A stretch of 38,716 nucleotides of DNA from Solirubrobacterales bacterium (GTDB lineage: Bacteria; Actinomycetota; Thermoleophilia; Solirubrobacterales; Solirubrobacteraceae), in NCBI GenBank assembly GCA_027306855.1, contig DAHUYZ010000015.1, forward strand, positions 1-38,716, written 5' to 3'. Each line of letters opens with the position of its first letter. The stretch's first letter is position 1. The notes under the pieces were generated by a model. That model had not been told where the DNA came from. It worked only from the letters and a program-made list of their open reading frames with translations, and made no database searches. Made by a program: the position numbers and the translations under genes. Positions 24,519 to 34,085 of the stretch are shown here, piece by piece.

Positions 24519-25441
24519 GTGACCGCCTCCGCGGGCGGGACCGCCGACGGCTCTGAATGAGCGCCGTCCCCGGTCAGCTCGAGGAACGCCTGCTCCAGGC
24601 CGGCTGCCACGATCTCGATGTCGCGTGCCTGGGAATGCTCGGCCAGCAGCGCGCGGATGGCGGCATCGGAATCGGCGCAGCTCAATGCGATCGCCTCGCC
24701 GCGGCGCTCGGCGGAGCTGACGCCGGGGAGCAGGCGCAGTGCGTCCAGATCGGCGTCGGGCAGCGTCGCCCTGATCGTTCGAGTGCCGACCTTCGCCTTT
24801 ATCTCGTTCGTCGGCCCGTCGGCGACGATGCGGCCGTGAGCCATGAGGATCGCCCGGTCGGCATAGGCGTCGGCCTCCTCGAGATAGTGGGTGGCGAACA
24901 GGATCGTGCGGCCTTCGGAGGCGAGCGAGCGCATCGTCGCCCAGAAGGAGCGCCTGCCCTCGACGTCCATCGCGACGGTCGGCTCGTCGAGCACGAGCAG
25001 CTTGGGGTTGGCGACGATCGCGACGGCGAAGCGCACGCGCTGGGTCTCGCCGCCGGAGAGCTTCTGCGTGCGATGGTCGGCGAGGGCGCTCATGCCCGTC
25101 AGCTCCAGCGCCTCGTCCACCGGCAAGGGCGAGGGATACAGCGAAGCGACCATGCTCACGAGCTCGCGCACCGACAGGTCACGGATGAGAGCACCGGTCT
25201 GCAGCATCGCCCCGACGAAGCCCGCGTCCACCGCGGCGGTGGGGGGGCCGCCGAACACAGAGACCTCCCCCGAGTCGGGGTCGGCCAGGCCCAGGAGCAT
25301 GTCGATCGTGGTGGACTTGCCGGCGCCGTTGGGCCCGAGCAACGCGACGGTCTCGCCGGCGGCGATCGAGATGTCGATGCCGCGCACGGCATGCACATCC
25401 CCGTAGCTCTTACGCAGCCCGCTCGCCTCGATCGCGGTCAT
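24515..25441 (-). CDS. ABC-2 type transporter ATPase
   Basis: 308-residue ATPase of a DrrA-like exporter. Walker A is GPNGAGKST, signature LSGGETQR, Walker B LLVLDEPTVAMD, H-loop FATHYLEEADAYADR. The C-terminal part (about residues 220-300) is the accessory domain typical of DrrA/NatA-type ATPases and ends in LEQAFLELTGD. It is followed directly by its permease. It lies 53 bp downstream of typA on the same strand and could share its transcript. Confidence 0.94.
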   Translation of the reverse strand: MTAIEASGLRKSYGDVHAVRGIDISIAAGETVALLGPNGAGKSTTIDMLLGLADPDSGEVSVFGGPPTAAVDAGFVGAMLQTGALIRDLSVRELVSMVASLYPSPLPVDEALELTGMSALADHRTQKLSGGETQRVRFAVAIVANPKLLVLDEPTVAMDVEGRRSFWATMRSLASEGRTILFATHYLEEADAYADRAILMAHGRIVADGPTNEIKAKVGTRTIRATLPDADLDALRLLPGVSSAERRGEAIALSCADSDAAIRALLAEHSQARDIEIVAAGLEQAFLELTGDGAHSEPSAVPPAEAVT

Positions 25442-25493
25442 TTGACGCCAGCCTACCGAGCGCCCGCCCGTTCGCGTGCGGCTGCGCGCAGGC

Positions 25494-27338
25494 TCAGCGT
25501 CGCGCGCGCGCTTCCTTGTGTCGCTGGACCTGGCCGAGCACGACCTTGCGCATACGGACGCTCTCAGGCGTGACCTCGACGCACTCGCCGTCGGAGACGT
25601 ACTCGAGCGCCTGATCGAGCGTCAGCCTGCGAGGAGTCGCCATCCGCTCGAGCACCTCAGACGTGGAGGAGCGGATGTTCGTCAAGTGCTTCTCCTTGAT
25701 CGCGTTTACGTTGAGGTCCTCCGCCCGGGCGTTCTCACCGATGATCATGCCCTCATAGACCTCCTCGCCGGCGCCGACGAACAGGGTGCCGCGCTCCTGC
25801 AGGCTCATCAGCGAGTACTGCGCGGTTGAGCCGCGCCGGTCTGAGACGAGCACGCCGCCCCGTCTCGTTCGCATCTCCCCCGCCCAGCGTTCCCACCGGT
25901 CGAAGACGTGGTGCATGATCCCCGTGCCACGCGTCTCGGTCAAGAACTCGGTCCTGAAGCCGATCAGGCCGCGGGCGGGGACGATGTAGTCCATGCGCAC
26001 CCAGCCCGTGCCGTGGTTGGTCATGTGCTCCATGCGGCCCTTGCGCAGCGCGAGCATCTGGGTGACGACGCCTACATAGTCCTCGGGGATGTCGATCGAA
26101 AGACGCTCGAACGGCTCGTGACGCTTACCGTCGATCTCGCGGATCAAGACGCGCGGCTGGCCGACGGTCAGCTCGAAGCCCTCGCGGCGCATCTGCTCGA
26201 CGAGCACCGCGAGCTGCAGCTCGCCGCGGCCCTGAACCTCCCATTGGTTTGGATCCCCGCCTTCCCGGTCGGTGTCCTTGACACGCAGGGACACGTTGCC
26301 GATGAGCTCGCGATCGAGGCGCTCGCGCACCTGGCGCGCGGTAAGCTTGGAGCCCTCAAGGCCTGCGAGCGGAGAGGTGTTGATCCCGACGGTGATCGAC
26401 AGCGAGGGCTCATCGACCGTGATGACCGGCAGCGGACGCGGGTCGGCCGGATCGGCGAGCGTCTCCCCGATCGTGACGTCTGAGATGCCTGCGACGGCGA
26501 TGATCTCCCCGGGACCCGCCTGCGGCGCCTCGACGCGCTCCAACGCCTCGGTGACGTACAGCTCGGCCACCTGGGCTCGATCTATGGACCCGTCTGCGCG
26601 ACACCAGGCGATCTGCTGGCCGCGCTCGATCGTGCCGTTGCGCACCCGGCAGATCGCGAGCCGCCCGACATAGGGCGAGGCGTCGAGGTTCGTGACGAGC
26701 GCCTGCAGGGGATGGTCGGGCTCGTAGGTGGGGGCGGGGATGTGGGACAGAAGGAGATCGAGCAGCGGCGCCAGCGTGCCATCGGTGGGCGGCGGCTCGA
26801 TGTGCTCGAGAGTGGCAATCCCGGCGCGCGCGTTGCAGTAGACGATCGGGAACTCGATCTGCTCCTCGTCGGCGTCGAGGTCCAGGAACAGCTCGTAGAC
26901 CTCGTCCACGACCTCGCTCACGCGCGCATCGGCGCGATCGACCTTGTTGACGACGAGGATCACCGGCAGGCGCGCCTCCAGCGCCTTGCGCAGCACGAAA
27001 CGCGTCTGTGGCAGCGGTCCCTCTGAGGCGTCGACGAGCAGCAGCACTCCGTCGACCATCGTCAGCCCGCGCTCGACCTCCCCGCCAAAGTCGGCGTGGC
27101 CGGGGGTGTCGACGATGTTGAGCTTGACGCCCGCGTAGTGCAGAGAGGTGTTCTTGGCGAGGATCGTGATGCCCTTCTCGCGCTCGAGGTCCATCGAGTC
27201 GAGCACGCGCTCTGCCACGTCCTGGCCCTGACGAAACGCCCCCGACTGCCATAGCATCGCGTCGACCAAAGTCGTCTTGCCGTGGTCGACGTGAGCGATG
27301 ATCGCGACGTTGCGTATGTCCTCTCGGGGTACGGGCAC
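25494..27338 (-). CDS. typA: translational GTPase TypA/BipA
   Basis: 614-residue ribosome-associated GTPase that acts in 50S assembly and stress or low-temperature growth. G1 is AHVDHGKTT, the switch region includes [13 protein letters not shown]3 [13 protein letters not shown]4 NKVDR. EF-G-like beta-barrel domain II and domain V, then the BipA-specific C-terminal domain ([50 protein letters not shown]), are all present. The start is GTG. Length matches the family. Located 18 bp downstream of the aminotransferase gene. Confidence 0.97.
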   Translation of the reverse strand: MPVPREDIRNVAIIAHVDHGKTTLVDAMLWQSGAFRQGQDVAERVLDSMDLEREKGITILAKNTSLHYAGVKLNIVDTPGHADFGGEVERGLTMVDGVLLLVDASEGPLPQTRFVLRKALEARLPVILVVNKVDRADARVSEVVDEVYELFLDLDADEEQIEFPIVYCNARAGIATLEHIEPPPTDGTLAPLLDLLLSHIPAPTYEPDHPLQALVTNLDASPYVGRLAICRVRNGTIERGQQIAWCRADGSIDRAQVAELYVTEALERVEAPQAGPGEIIAVAGISDVTIGETLADPADPRPLPVITVDEPSLSITVGINTSPLAGLEGSKLTARQVRERLDRELIGNVSLRVKDTDREGGDPNQWEVQGRGELQLAVLVEQMRREGFELTVGQPRVLIREIDGKRHEPFERLSIDIPEDYVGVVTQMLALRKGRMEHMTNHGTGWVRMDYIVPARGLIGFRTEFLTETRGTGIMHHVFDRWERWAGEMRTRRGGVLVSDRRGSTAQYSLMSLQERGTLFVGAGEEVYEGMIIGENARAEDLNVNAIKEKHLTNIRSSTSEVLERMATPRRLTLDQALEYVSDGECVEVTPESVRMRKVVLGQVQRHKEARARR

Positions 27339-27356
27339 GGCCGGTCAGGGTAGCCG

Positions 27357-28751
27357 CTAACGACGTGCGGCCAGTGCGCGGCGGCCCATGCTCATCCCGA
27401 AACGCGCAAGTGCCGACGGCAAACGCTCCGCTCGCGCGACGACCTCCTCCAGGGCAGTCGCGAAACGGCGGATCTCGCTCTCCTCGACGACGAGCGCCGG
27501 CAATGCCTTGATCACGTTCATGCGATGGCCTGCGACCTGACAGAAGATGCGGTGGTCGTGGAACAGCGGGACTGTGACGAGCTGGGAGAAGATGCCCGGC
27601 TGGGCGCGCTCCGCCGCGTTCCACACCGAGCGGTGCGCACGCGAGGAGGGCGGGCCGAATTCGATCCCCCACATCAGCCCGAGCCCGCGCACGTCGGACA
27701 CGACCTCGTAGCGCTCGACCAGCGGCGCGGTCAGCTCGAGCAGCAGCGCGCCGAGCCGCTCGGCGCGCTCGACGAGCCGCTCGGACTCGAGCACGCGCAG
27801 CGTCGCGAGCGCGGCGGCCGCCGCGCGGTCGTTGCCGCCGACCGTCGAGCCGTGGCGCACGGCCCGCTCCATGCCGTCGAACACGCTGTCGAAGGCGGCG
27901 CGCGATACGAGCACGGCGCCGATCGGGACGAGGCCGCCGGACAGCGCCTTGGATACGCAGATCAGGTCGGGCTCTAGACCCCAGTGCTCCAAGGCGAAGA
28001 AGCGCCCGGTTCGCCCGAGCCCGGTCTGGACCTCATCGCAGACGAACAGCGCGCCCGCTTCGCGGCAGAGACGCTGTGCCGCCTGCAGGGAGCCGGCCGG
28101 CGGCACGTTGACTCCCTTGCCCTGGATGGGCTCGACGATGAATGCCGCCACCTCCCCCCGCGCCAGCGCCCGCTCCAGTGCGTCGACGTCTCCAAACGGA
28201 AGTGCTTCGCATTCGGCCAGCAGCGGACCGAAGCCGTCGCGGAAGATCGGATCCCCATTGAGCGAGAGCGAGCCAAGCGTGAGGCCGTGGAAGGCGTGCT
28301 CGGCATACAGGATGCGCGCACGCCCTGTGGCGGCGCGGGCGATCTTGATCGCGGCCTCGACCGTCTCGGTGCCCGTGTTGGCGGGAACCATCGCCGCGAC
28401 CGAGGACGGCGCGCGAGCGAGCAACTGCTCTGCCAGCACCCCGCTCAGCAACGTCACACCGAGCTGGGGCAAGTTGGCGGTGTGCGCCTCCATCGCCTCC
28501 TCGACGGCGGCGATCGCCTCGGGATGGTTGCGCCCGATCGCAAACACTCCGTAGCCCGAGAACAGGTCGAGGTAGCGAGCGCCGCCCGAGTCGATCAGAT
28601 GCGCGCCTTCGCCGCGCACCCAGCGCCTGTCGAAGCCGAGCGTACGCACGATCCGCCCGAGCTGGGGGTTGAGGTGACGGTCGTTCAGGGACATCTCCTC
28701 GCCGGCCCTGCCCGCGAGGATCTCGCGCACTGAGGGAACGGGACCGACCAT
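27357..28751 (-). CDS. class III pyridoxal-phosphate aminotransferase
   Basis: 464-residue fold-type I aminotransferase of class III (ornithine/acetylornithine/putrescine-like). The PLP phosphate region is PANTGTETVEAAIKIAR, the ring Asp is in LFVCDEVQTGLGRTG, and the Schiff-base Lys is K268 in CVSKALSGGLVPIGA. FSGYGVFAIGRNHPE at the N-terminus is the common substrate-side motif. The amino donor cannot be deduced. It ends 18 bp before typA and diverges from the XRE gene. Confidence 0.92.
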   Translation of the reverse strand: MVGPVPSVREILAGRAGEEMSLNDRHLNPQLGRIVRTLGFDRRWVRGEGAHLIDSGGARYLDLFSGYGVFAIGRNHPEAIAAVEEAMEAHTANLPQLGVTLLSGVLAEQLLARAPSSVAAMVPANTGTETVEAAIKIARAATGRARILYAEHAFHGLTLGSLSLNGDPIFRDGFGPLLAECEALPFGDVDALERALARGEVAAFIVEPIQGKGVNVPPAGSLQAAQRLCREAGALFVCDEVQTGLGRTGRFFALEHWGLEPDLICVSKALSGGLVPIGAVLVSRAAFDSVFDGMERAVRHGSTVGGNDRAAAAALATLRVLESERLVERAERLGALLLELTAPLVERYEVVSDVRGLGLMWGIEFGPPSSRAHRSVWNAAERAQPGIFSQLVTVPLFHDHRIFCQVAGHRMNVIKALPALVVEESEIRRFATALEEVVARAERLPSALARFGMSMGRRALAARR

Positions 28752-28829
28752 AGGTTGCTAAGGGTACGCGTTCGATCAGAGCCGATGCCGCTCTCGAGCG
28801 TGTCCAGAGATAGGTTGTAATTTTCATGA

Positions 28830-28841
28830 AGCGTTTACGCT
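28830..28841. promoter_or_regulatory. palindrome upstream of the XRE regulator
   Basis: AGCGT-TT-ACGCT, a 12-bp palindrome in the divergent gap between the aminotransferase and the XRE gene, 21 bp before the GTG start. XRE-type regulators bind such short palindromes and often control themselves. No clear -35/-10 pair is seen. Confidence 0.4.
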
Positions 28842-28862
28842 CTGTACATAGAGGATCGGACC

Positions 28863-29114
28863 GTGTGTACTTGCGGCGATATGGCATTACCGTCGATCTC
28901 ACCGGTCGCACGCGAGCTCGGCGAGCGAGTCAGGGCCCAGCGTGAAGCGCAGGGGCTGAGCCAGGAAAAGCTTGCTCACCGCTGCAACGTCCACTGGACT
29001 TTCTTGGGACAGGTCGAGCGCGGTCAGCGCAACATAAGGCTGCACAACCTGCTGAAGATCGCGGATGGGCTGGGGGTCGACCCCGGTGAGCTCATCAAGG
29101 GCATGAAGCCCTAG
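28863..29114 (+). CDS. XRE-family HTH regulator
   Basis: 83-residue single-domain regulator. The Cro/CI HTH covers about residues 19-78: LGERVRAQREAQGLSQEKLAHRCN, then the recognition-helix region WTFLGQVERGQRNIRLHNLLKIADGLGVDP. The GTG at 28863 has GAGGA seven bases upstream; the ATG at 28881 lacks such a site. The N-terminal extension MCTCGD holds two Cys. It resembles small controller proteins of restriction systems or of stand-alone operons, but no methylase or nuclease is adjacent. Target unknown. Confidence 0.88.
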   Translation: MCTCGDMALPSISPVARELGERVRAQREAQGLSQEKLAHRCNVHWTFLGQVERGQRNIRLHNLLKIADGLGVDPGELIKGMKP

Positions 29115-29136
29115 CCCGGCCGAGCCGGCGAGCCCC

Positions 29137-30156
29137 TCAGCCGGCGAAGAGCTTCGCCGCGCGCCGCTCGGGCGAAACGCGCACGACATCCCAGCACAGC
29201 CCGAGGCGCTCCATGAGCCGGATCACGAGCGCCGAGATGTCGAGCTGGCGCAGTCCGAACCCGTGGAAGGCGGACGTGGGGAAGGCGTGGTGGTTGTTGT
29301 GCCACGCCTCGCCAAGGGACAGCGGCGCGAGCCAGGCGAGGTTGCGCGAGTGATCGCCCGTCTGGAACGAGCGCCGCCCGAAGAAGTGGCAGAGCGAGTT
29401 GATCGAGTAGGTGACGTGGTGCAACACGAGCATTCGCACCGCCCCTCCCCACAACAGGCCAGTGAGGCCGGTCGTGAGGCTTCCGCCGATCGCCCAGCCG
29501 ACGCCGAACGAGGCGACGAGGCCGCCGATCGCCCACACGAAGAACGTGCTGTCGACGAACGCGACGACCGGGTCCGCCAGCAGGTCTGGCGCATAGCGTT
29601 CGCGGTGGCCGCGCTCGGTGTGGATGAACAGCCAACCGACATGGGCGTGAGTCAGGCCGCGCAGCACGCCGCGCAGGCCCGTGCCGTGGTCGACGTGCGG
29701 GCTGTGCGGGTCGCCGTTGCGATCGGAGAAGGTGTGGTGCTTGCGGTGATCCGCTACCCAGGAGATAATCGGTCCCTCGATCGCCGCGGATCCGAGCACC
29801 GCGAGCACAAAGCGCACCGCCGGGAATGTCTTGAAGGAGCGGTGGGTAAAGAGCCGGTGGAACCCGACCGTGACGCCCAGACCGGTCAACACGTACATGA
29901 TCGCGAAGCCCAAGACGTCGTAGCGGTGCAAGAGCCCATCCCACATCTGCCAGCCGGCCAGGCCGAGCCCGATGAGCGGTGCGATAGTGATGATCGCGGT
30001 GAGAGTGCGGTAGATCGCCAGGTGCGACGCCGGCTCTACGTCATCCGGCCCAGGCTGCACCGCCGCGACGGGGTGCCCGGGGGTGTCTGTGTGAGCGGCG
30101 TCGGCAGCGATGGGCATCGGCAAGGCAAAGTACAGCATCGCGAGCGATGTGGTCAC
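29137..30156 (-). CDS. acyl-CoA / acyl-lipid desaturase (delta-9 type)
   Basis: 339-residue integral-membrane di-iron desaturase that introduces a cis double bond into fatty acyl chains. The three histidine boxes are intact: HRLFTH (100-105), HRKHH (137-141) and HNNHH (near 293). Four hydrophobic segments flank them. The surrounding motifs GFHRLFTHRSF, DHRKHHTFSDRNGDPHSPH and GEAWHNNHHAFPTSA mark a delta-9 acyl-CoA desaturase type. The start is GTG at 30156; the ATG at 30138 is an alternative. It diverges from the cyclopropane synthase gene, suggesting coordinated control of membrane fluidity. Confidence 0.95.
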   Translation of the reverse strand: MTTSLAMLYFALPMPIAADAAHTDTPGHPVAAVQPGPDDVEPASHLAIYRTLTAIITIAPLIGLGLAGWQMWDGLLHRYDVLGFAIMYVLTGLGVTVGFHRLFTHRSFKTFPAVRFVLAVLGSAAIEGPIISWVADHRKHHTFSDRNGDPHSPHVDHGTGLRGVLRGLTHAHVGWLFIHTERGHRERYAPDLLADPVVAFVDSTFFVWAIGGLVASFGVGWAIGGSLTTGLTGLLWGGAVRMLVLHHVTYSINSLCHFFGRRSFQTGDHSRNLAWLAPLSLGEAWHNNHHAFPTSAFHGFGLRQLDISALVIRLMERLGLCWDVVRVSPERRAAKLFAG

Positions 30157-30177
30157 GGTCGGCGATACCGAGAATCT

Positions 30178-30187
30178 TCAGCGCTGA
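30178..30187. promoter_or_regulatory. 10-bp palindrome between the divergent lipid genes
   Basis: TCAGCGCTGA is a perfect palindrome 21 bp upstream of the desaturase GTG and 61 bp before the cyclopropane-synthase ATG. A single lipid-sensing repressor bound here could serve both genes. No regulator of that kind is encoded beside it. Confidence 0.35.
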
Positions 30188-30248
30188 GCGGGGATCTTGG
30201 CTGGACAGCCAGACCACCACAAAACCCGACGACCCGCCGGACAGCGAC

Positions 30249-31463
30249 ATGCCATTCGCCAACCCTGAGTCTCTGAGGCACGAGCTCGCGAACGCCCTGC
30301 CCGAGCGCCGCTTCACCGTGCGCTTCTGGGACGGAGCCACGCTGCCGGCGACGGATGGCAACGGCGAGGGACCGACGTTCGTTGTACGATCGCCCGCCGC
30401 GATCGCCCATCTGGCGCGCGCGCCCGGCGAGCTCGGGCTGAGCCGCGCATATGTGACGGGCGAGCTGGAGGTCGACGATCTAGACAAGGTCGTCGAGATG
30501 ATGGACAGCTTCCACCGGCCGCGCACCGACCGGGCCGAGCGCGCGCGCCTTGCGATCGCCGCGATCAGGGCGTGTGGCCTGACGCGCCCGCCGCGCGTGC
30601 CTACCGCCGAGCTGCGCCCGCATGGGCGGCGTCACAGCCCCGAGCGTGACAAGCAGGCCGTGCGCCACCACTACGACGTCTCAAACGACTTCTTCAAACT
30701 GTTCCTAGACGAGTCGATGACCTACAGCTGCGCGATCTTCTCGCGCGGGGCGAGCACGCTCGAGGAGGCACAGCGGGCCAAGCTCGACCTCGTCTGCTCC
30801 AAGCTCACGCTCAAACAGGGGGAGCGTGTGCTCGACGTGGGCTGCGGATGGGGCTCGTTCGTGCTGCACGCCGCGCGCGAGTACGGGGTGAGCGCGGTCG
30901 GGATCACCCTGTCAGATCCCCAAGCGCGGCTCGCCCGCGAGCGCGTGGCGCAGGCGGGCCTGAGCGACAGGATAGAGATCAGGGTCGCTGACTACAGAGA
31001 GCTGGCGGGAGAGCGCTACGACGCGATCGCGTCGATCGGCATGGTCGAGCACGTCGGGTCCAGCCAGATCGACGTATATGCACTGCAGCTGGCCAACCTC
31101 CTCGGGTCGGGCGGGCGGCTGCTGAACCACGGGATCGCGCGCCTTCGTCACGGCCTGCCCGAGCAGGCGGGCGCCTTCACTCAGCGCTACGTGTTCCCCG
31201 ACGGGGTGCCTCTCCAATTGTCCCGCGTGCTGCTGGGACTCGAGCGCGCCGGCTTTGTCACCGAGCACGTGGAGGGCTTCGCGCAGGACTACTACGACAC
31301 GCTGAGCGAGTGGATCAGGCGACTGGATGCGAACAGCGAGCAGGCGCGGCGGCTCGTCGGCGATGAGCGGTTACGCGTCTGGCGTCTATACCTGCGCGGC
31401 GCCCGCAACATCTTCAAGATCGGCTTCGTCTCCATCTACCAGACACGCGCCAAGCTGGGGTAG
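30249..31463 (+). CDS. cyclopropane-fatty-acyl-phospholipid synthase
   Basis: 404-residue SAM-dependent methyltransferase that adds a methylene across the double bonds of membrane lipids. The ATG at 30249 is chosen; a reading from 30147 would overlap the divergent gene. The N-terminal lipid-binding part precedes HHYDVSNDFFKLFLDESMTYSCAIF, a hallmark of the family. The SAM site is VLDVGCGWGSFVLHAA. VEHVGSSQID and DYYDTLSEWIRRLDAN follow, as in Cfa/CmaA-type enzymes. Its product uses the unsaturated chains made by the divergent desaturase. Its 3' end overlaps the convergent histidine kinase gene by 78 bp. Confidence 0.95.
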   Translation: MPFANPESLRHELANALPERRFTVRFWDGATLPATDGNGEGPTFVVRSPAAIAHLARAPGELGLSRAYVTGELEVDDLDKVVEMMDSFHRPRTDRAERARLAIAAIRACGLTRPPRVPTAELRPHGRRHSPERDKQAVRHHYDVSNDFFKLFLDESMTYSCAIFSRGASTLEEAQRAKLDLVCSKLTLKQGERVLDVGCGWGSFVLHAAREYGVSAVGITLSDPQARLARERVAQAGLSDRIEIRVADYRELAGERYDAIASIGMVEHVGSSQIDVYALQLANLLGSGGRLLNHGIARLRHGLPEQAGAFTQRYVFPDGVPLQLSRVLLGLERAGFVTEHVEGFAQDYYDTLSEWIRRLDANSEQARRLVGDERLRVWRLYLRGARNIFKIGFVSIYQTRAKLG

Positions 31464-32984
31464 ACGCAGGCGCATCAGCGTTCCCCCGTCGGGAGCTTGG
31501 TGCGCGCTGACGCTGCCTCCGTGCGTCTGCGCGACCTGGCGCACGATCGCAAGACCGAGGCCGCTGCCGGGCACGGCCCGAGCGCCCGAGCCGCGGTAGA
31601 AGCGGTCGAAGACGTGTGCCAGCTCGGCGCGCGCGATGCCCGGCCCGTGGTCTCGCACGGTCAGCTCACAACAGGACACAGCGCCGCCCTGCGCAGCGCC
31701 GTCGTGCGCCGAGCCGTCCTGGACTGAGCCGGCCCGTAGCGTCACCTCGACCGGCCCTTCTCGCGGACCAAACTTCAGCGCATTATCGAGCAGGTTGCTG
31801 ACCGCCCGATCGAGTCGCGCCGGATCGCCGAATACGAGCGCCGGCTCGAGCGCGGCTTTGATAGCGGTAGCGGGCGCGTGCAGGCGCGCGCGCTCGATCA
31901 CCTCGACGACGATCTGGTCGAAGCGGACCTCCTCGCGCGCGGGCAAGGGCTCATCGCCGCGGGCGAGCTCGATCACGTCGTTGATCAAGAGCGTCAGATG
32001 GTGCAACTGCTCGACGACATCGTCGAGCAGGCGCTCGCGCTCGCTTGCCGGCAACGAGGGCGACTGCTGCAGCACCTCGATATTGGCGCGCAGCGCGGTG
32101 ACGGGCGTACGCAGCTCGTGCGATGCGTCCGCCACGAGCCGGCGCTGAGCGCGTACCGACTCGTCAAGCGCCCCCATCGAGCGCTCGAGCGCGTCGAGCA
32201 TCGCGTTGAAGCTCGCAGCCAGACGACTCAGCTCGCCGCCGCCACGACCGTCGATGCGGCGCGTCAGGTCCTGAGTGACCGCGACGTGCTCGGCCGTCTG
32301 CGTGAGGCGCCGCACAGGACCGATCGCGGCACGACTGACGAGCGCGCCGAGCAACGCGGCGAAGGCGATCCCGCCGAGCGCGACGAGCACGAGGAGGAGA
32401 CGAAGGTTCGAGAGCGTGTGGTCGACCTCATTCAGCGAGCGCGCGATCTGGATCGCGCGCGCCGAGGTGCCCGCGGGCAGGGCGGCCGTAAGCACGCGCA
32501 GATGATCGGAGCCGAGGTTGATGTCAGAGAAGTAGCTCGGCCCGCCCGATTCGGCGAGCTTGCGCGCACGCGCGTCGACCGGCAGCCTCGTGGGGCCCTC
32601 GTCGGGCGCGATCAGCACGCTCGCGCCGACGCCAAGCAGCTGCACAACGCCGCGGTCCTGGCCGAGCGTGCCGCGTGGGGTCGCGAACAGGAGCCGTCCA
32701 AGCCCACGGTCGCGGCGCGGAGAGGCGTGGTGGTAGCGCAGCTCGAAGATCCGGCGCAATTGCCCGGGGGCAACCCCGGGAGGGAGCACGAGCGAGATGG
32801 TCCCGCCTCCTCGGCGCAGCGCGGCCACCCCACGCTGAACTCCGAGCGCCGTGTCGCGCAGCGAATTGTCGACCTGGCGGTGCAGCTGATCGGAGACGAG
32901 AACGTAGGTGAGCGCCGAGGCGATCAGCACGGCGATCGCGACCGCCGCGGTCGCGACGAGGGTGATGCGGTGGCGGAAGGTCAT
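31386..32984 (-). CDS. sensor histidine kinase (MprB-like)
   Basis: 532-residue membrane sensor kinase. TM1 lies at about residues 8-30 and TM2 at about 195-217, enclosing a ~165-residue exported sensor. Next come HAMP ([16 protein letters not shown]), the HisKA box [16 protein letters not shown] with phospho-His289, and the ATPase domain with [17 protein letters not shown] and [14 protein letters not shown] Gly/Ala/Asp/Gln-rich insert sits inside the ATPase domain (near [14 protein letters not shown]). The ATG overlaps the regulator stop (ATGA). The last ~24 residues are antisense to the cyclopropane synthase end. Signal unknown; envelope stress is the usual role of MprB-type kinases. Confidence 0.95.
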   Translation of the reverse strand: MTFRHRITLVATAAVAIAVLIASALTYVLVSDQLHRQVDNSLRDTALGVQRGVAALRRGGGTISLVLPPGVAPGQLRRIFELRYHHASPRRDRGLGRLLFATPRGTLGQDRGVVQLLGVGASVLIAPDEGPTRLPVDARARKLAESGGPSYFSDINLGSDHLRVLTAALPAGTSARAIQIARSLNEVDHTLSNLRLLLVLVALGGIAFAALLGALVSRAAIGPVRRLTQTAEHVAVTQDLTRRIDGRGGGELSRLAASFNAMLDALERSMGALDESVRAQRRLVADASHELRTPVTALRANIEVLQQSPSLPASERERLLDDVVEQLHHLTLLINDVIELARGDEPLPAREEVRFDQIVVEVIERARLHAPATAIKAALEPALVFGDPARLDRAVSNLLDNALKFGPREGPVEVTLRAGSVQDGSAHDGAAQGGAVSCCELTVRDHGPGIARAELAHVFDRFYRGSGARAVPGSGLGLAIVRQVAQTHGGSVSAHQAPDGGTLMRLRLPQLGACLVDGDEADLEDVAGAAQV

Positions 32985-33712
32985 TCGCGAAGCACGTAGC
33001 CGACGCCGCGCACGGTGTGCAACAGGCGCGACTCGCCGCCCGCCTCGGTCTTGCGCCGCAGGTAGCCGATGTAGACGCCGAGCGCGTTGGAGCTCGACCC
33101 GAAGTCATAGCCCCAGACGTCCTCGAAGATGACGGTGCGCGTAAGCACCTGGCGAGGGTGGCACATGAACAGCTCGAGCAGCCGGTACTCGGTGCGCGTG
33201 AGCACGAGCTCGCGTGAGGCGCGGCGGACTTCGTAGCCGACGGGGTCGAGGCACAGATCGGCAAAGACGAGCGGCTCGCGCCCATCGTCGTGATCGCCGC
33301 GACGAAGCAGCGCTCGCACACGCGCCATCAACTCGCGAAGGGCGAAAGGCTTGACGAGGTAGTCATCCGCCCCCGCATCGAGGCCTGCGACCCGGTCGTC
33401 GATCGCGTCACGAGCGGTCAGCATCAAAACGGGCGTGAGGTCGCCGCCGCCACGCAGCCGCCGGCACAGGTCGAGCCCGCTCATGCCGGGCATCGAGACG
33501 TCGAGCACGATCGCGTCGCAGCCGCTCGTCTCGAGCAGCACGAGCGCCTCGGAGGCATCGGCGGCGAGCGCCACGTCGTAGCGCTCGAGCGATAGCGCCC
33601 GGGCGAGCGCTTGGCGGACGGAGGGCTCGTCATCGACGACGAGTATCCGAGGCGCAGACGCGCCGTCCGTTGCGGATGCGGGATGGCGGCTGAATGTAGT
33701 GATCGTGCTCAT
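32981..33712 (-). CDS. OmpR-family response regulator (MprA-like)
   Basis: 243-residue regulator, partner of the kinase that follows with a four-base overlap. ATG at 33712; longer in-frame readings are rejected because the receiver begins at [10 protein letters not shown]. Acidic pocket D27/D28, phospho-acceptor D71 ([12 protein letters not shown]), switch Thr in MLTAR and Lys121 (DDYLVKPF) are all intact. The winged-helix domain includes [26 protein letters not shown] and [17 protein letters not shown], then [10 protein letters not shown] ~20-residue Ser/Thr/Ala N-terminal extension is unusual. Confidence 0.95.
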   Translation of the reverse strand: MSTITTFSRHPASATDGASAPRILVVDDEPSVRQALARALSLERYDVALAADASEALVLLETSGCDAIVLDVSMPGMSGLDLCRRLRGGGDLTPVLMLTARDAIDDRVAGLDAGADDYLVKPFALRELMARVRALLRRGDHDDGREPLVFADLCLDPVGYEVRRASRELVLTRTEYRLLELFMCHPRQVLTRTVIFEDVWGYDFGSSSNALGVYIGYLRRKTEAGGESRLLHTVRGVGYVLRE

Positions 33713-33824
33713 CGTCGATCGACCCCTCGATGATGCCCCAAGCGTAGGCTGCCCGCGCCGGTGAAGAGGCTCATAAGAGCGATGGCTCGGTCCCGTCGCG
33801 GCGCAGCCGCCGGACAAGAGGGAG

Positions 33825-34085
33825 ATGGCCCTTACGTTCGTCTCCACCACCGCCCGAGAACGTCTTTTCCGCCACGTGCGCTCGCTCTCAGAAGCCGAAG
33901 CGCAGAACGCCCTGCGGGTACTCGTGGCGCGACGCGAGCAGGCGATGGCAGAGCGCATCGGAAGGCGAGTGGGCTCGCGTATGCTGCGGCGAGACGATGG
34001 CGAGCATGCTGATGGAGAGGCCCTCGACAGCGACCGTCGGGCGGGCCGGGAGACGCTGGGCGCGCTCGCCGAGGATCGGCGCTAA
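33825..34085 (+). CDS. small helical protein of unknown function
   Basis: 86 residues. The first ~55 ([40 protein letters not shown]) look like two amphipathic helices of the kind found in short antitoxin-like or regulatory proteins. The rest is low-complexity and lies over the 5' end of the next gene in another frame. A GAGGGAG sequence sits almost directly against the ATG, closer than usual. It may be real but short-lived in evolution; no partner toxin is nearby. I do not recognise a family. Confidence 0.4.
   Translation: MALTFVSTTARERLFRHVRSLSEAEAQNALRVLVARREQAMAERIGRRVGSRMLRRDDGEHADGEALDSDRRAGRETLGALAEDRR

Noticed and set aside
24557-25573. 338-residue plus-strand reading frame
   Set aside because: Antisense to the ABC-2 ATPase with all its motifs on the minus strand.
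26410-27672. 420-residue minus-strand reading frame
   Set aside because: Alternative frame of typA and the aminotransferase, Arg-rich, no domain.
29142-29159. CGGCGAAG-AG-CTTCGCCG inverted repeat as a terminator of the XRE gene
   Set aside because: It lies inside the desaturase coding end and has no T-tract; possibly fortuitous in GC-rich coding sequence.
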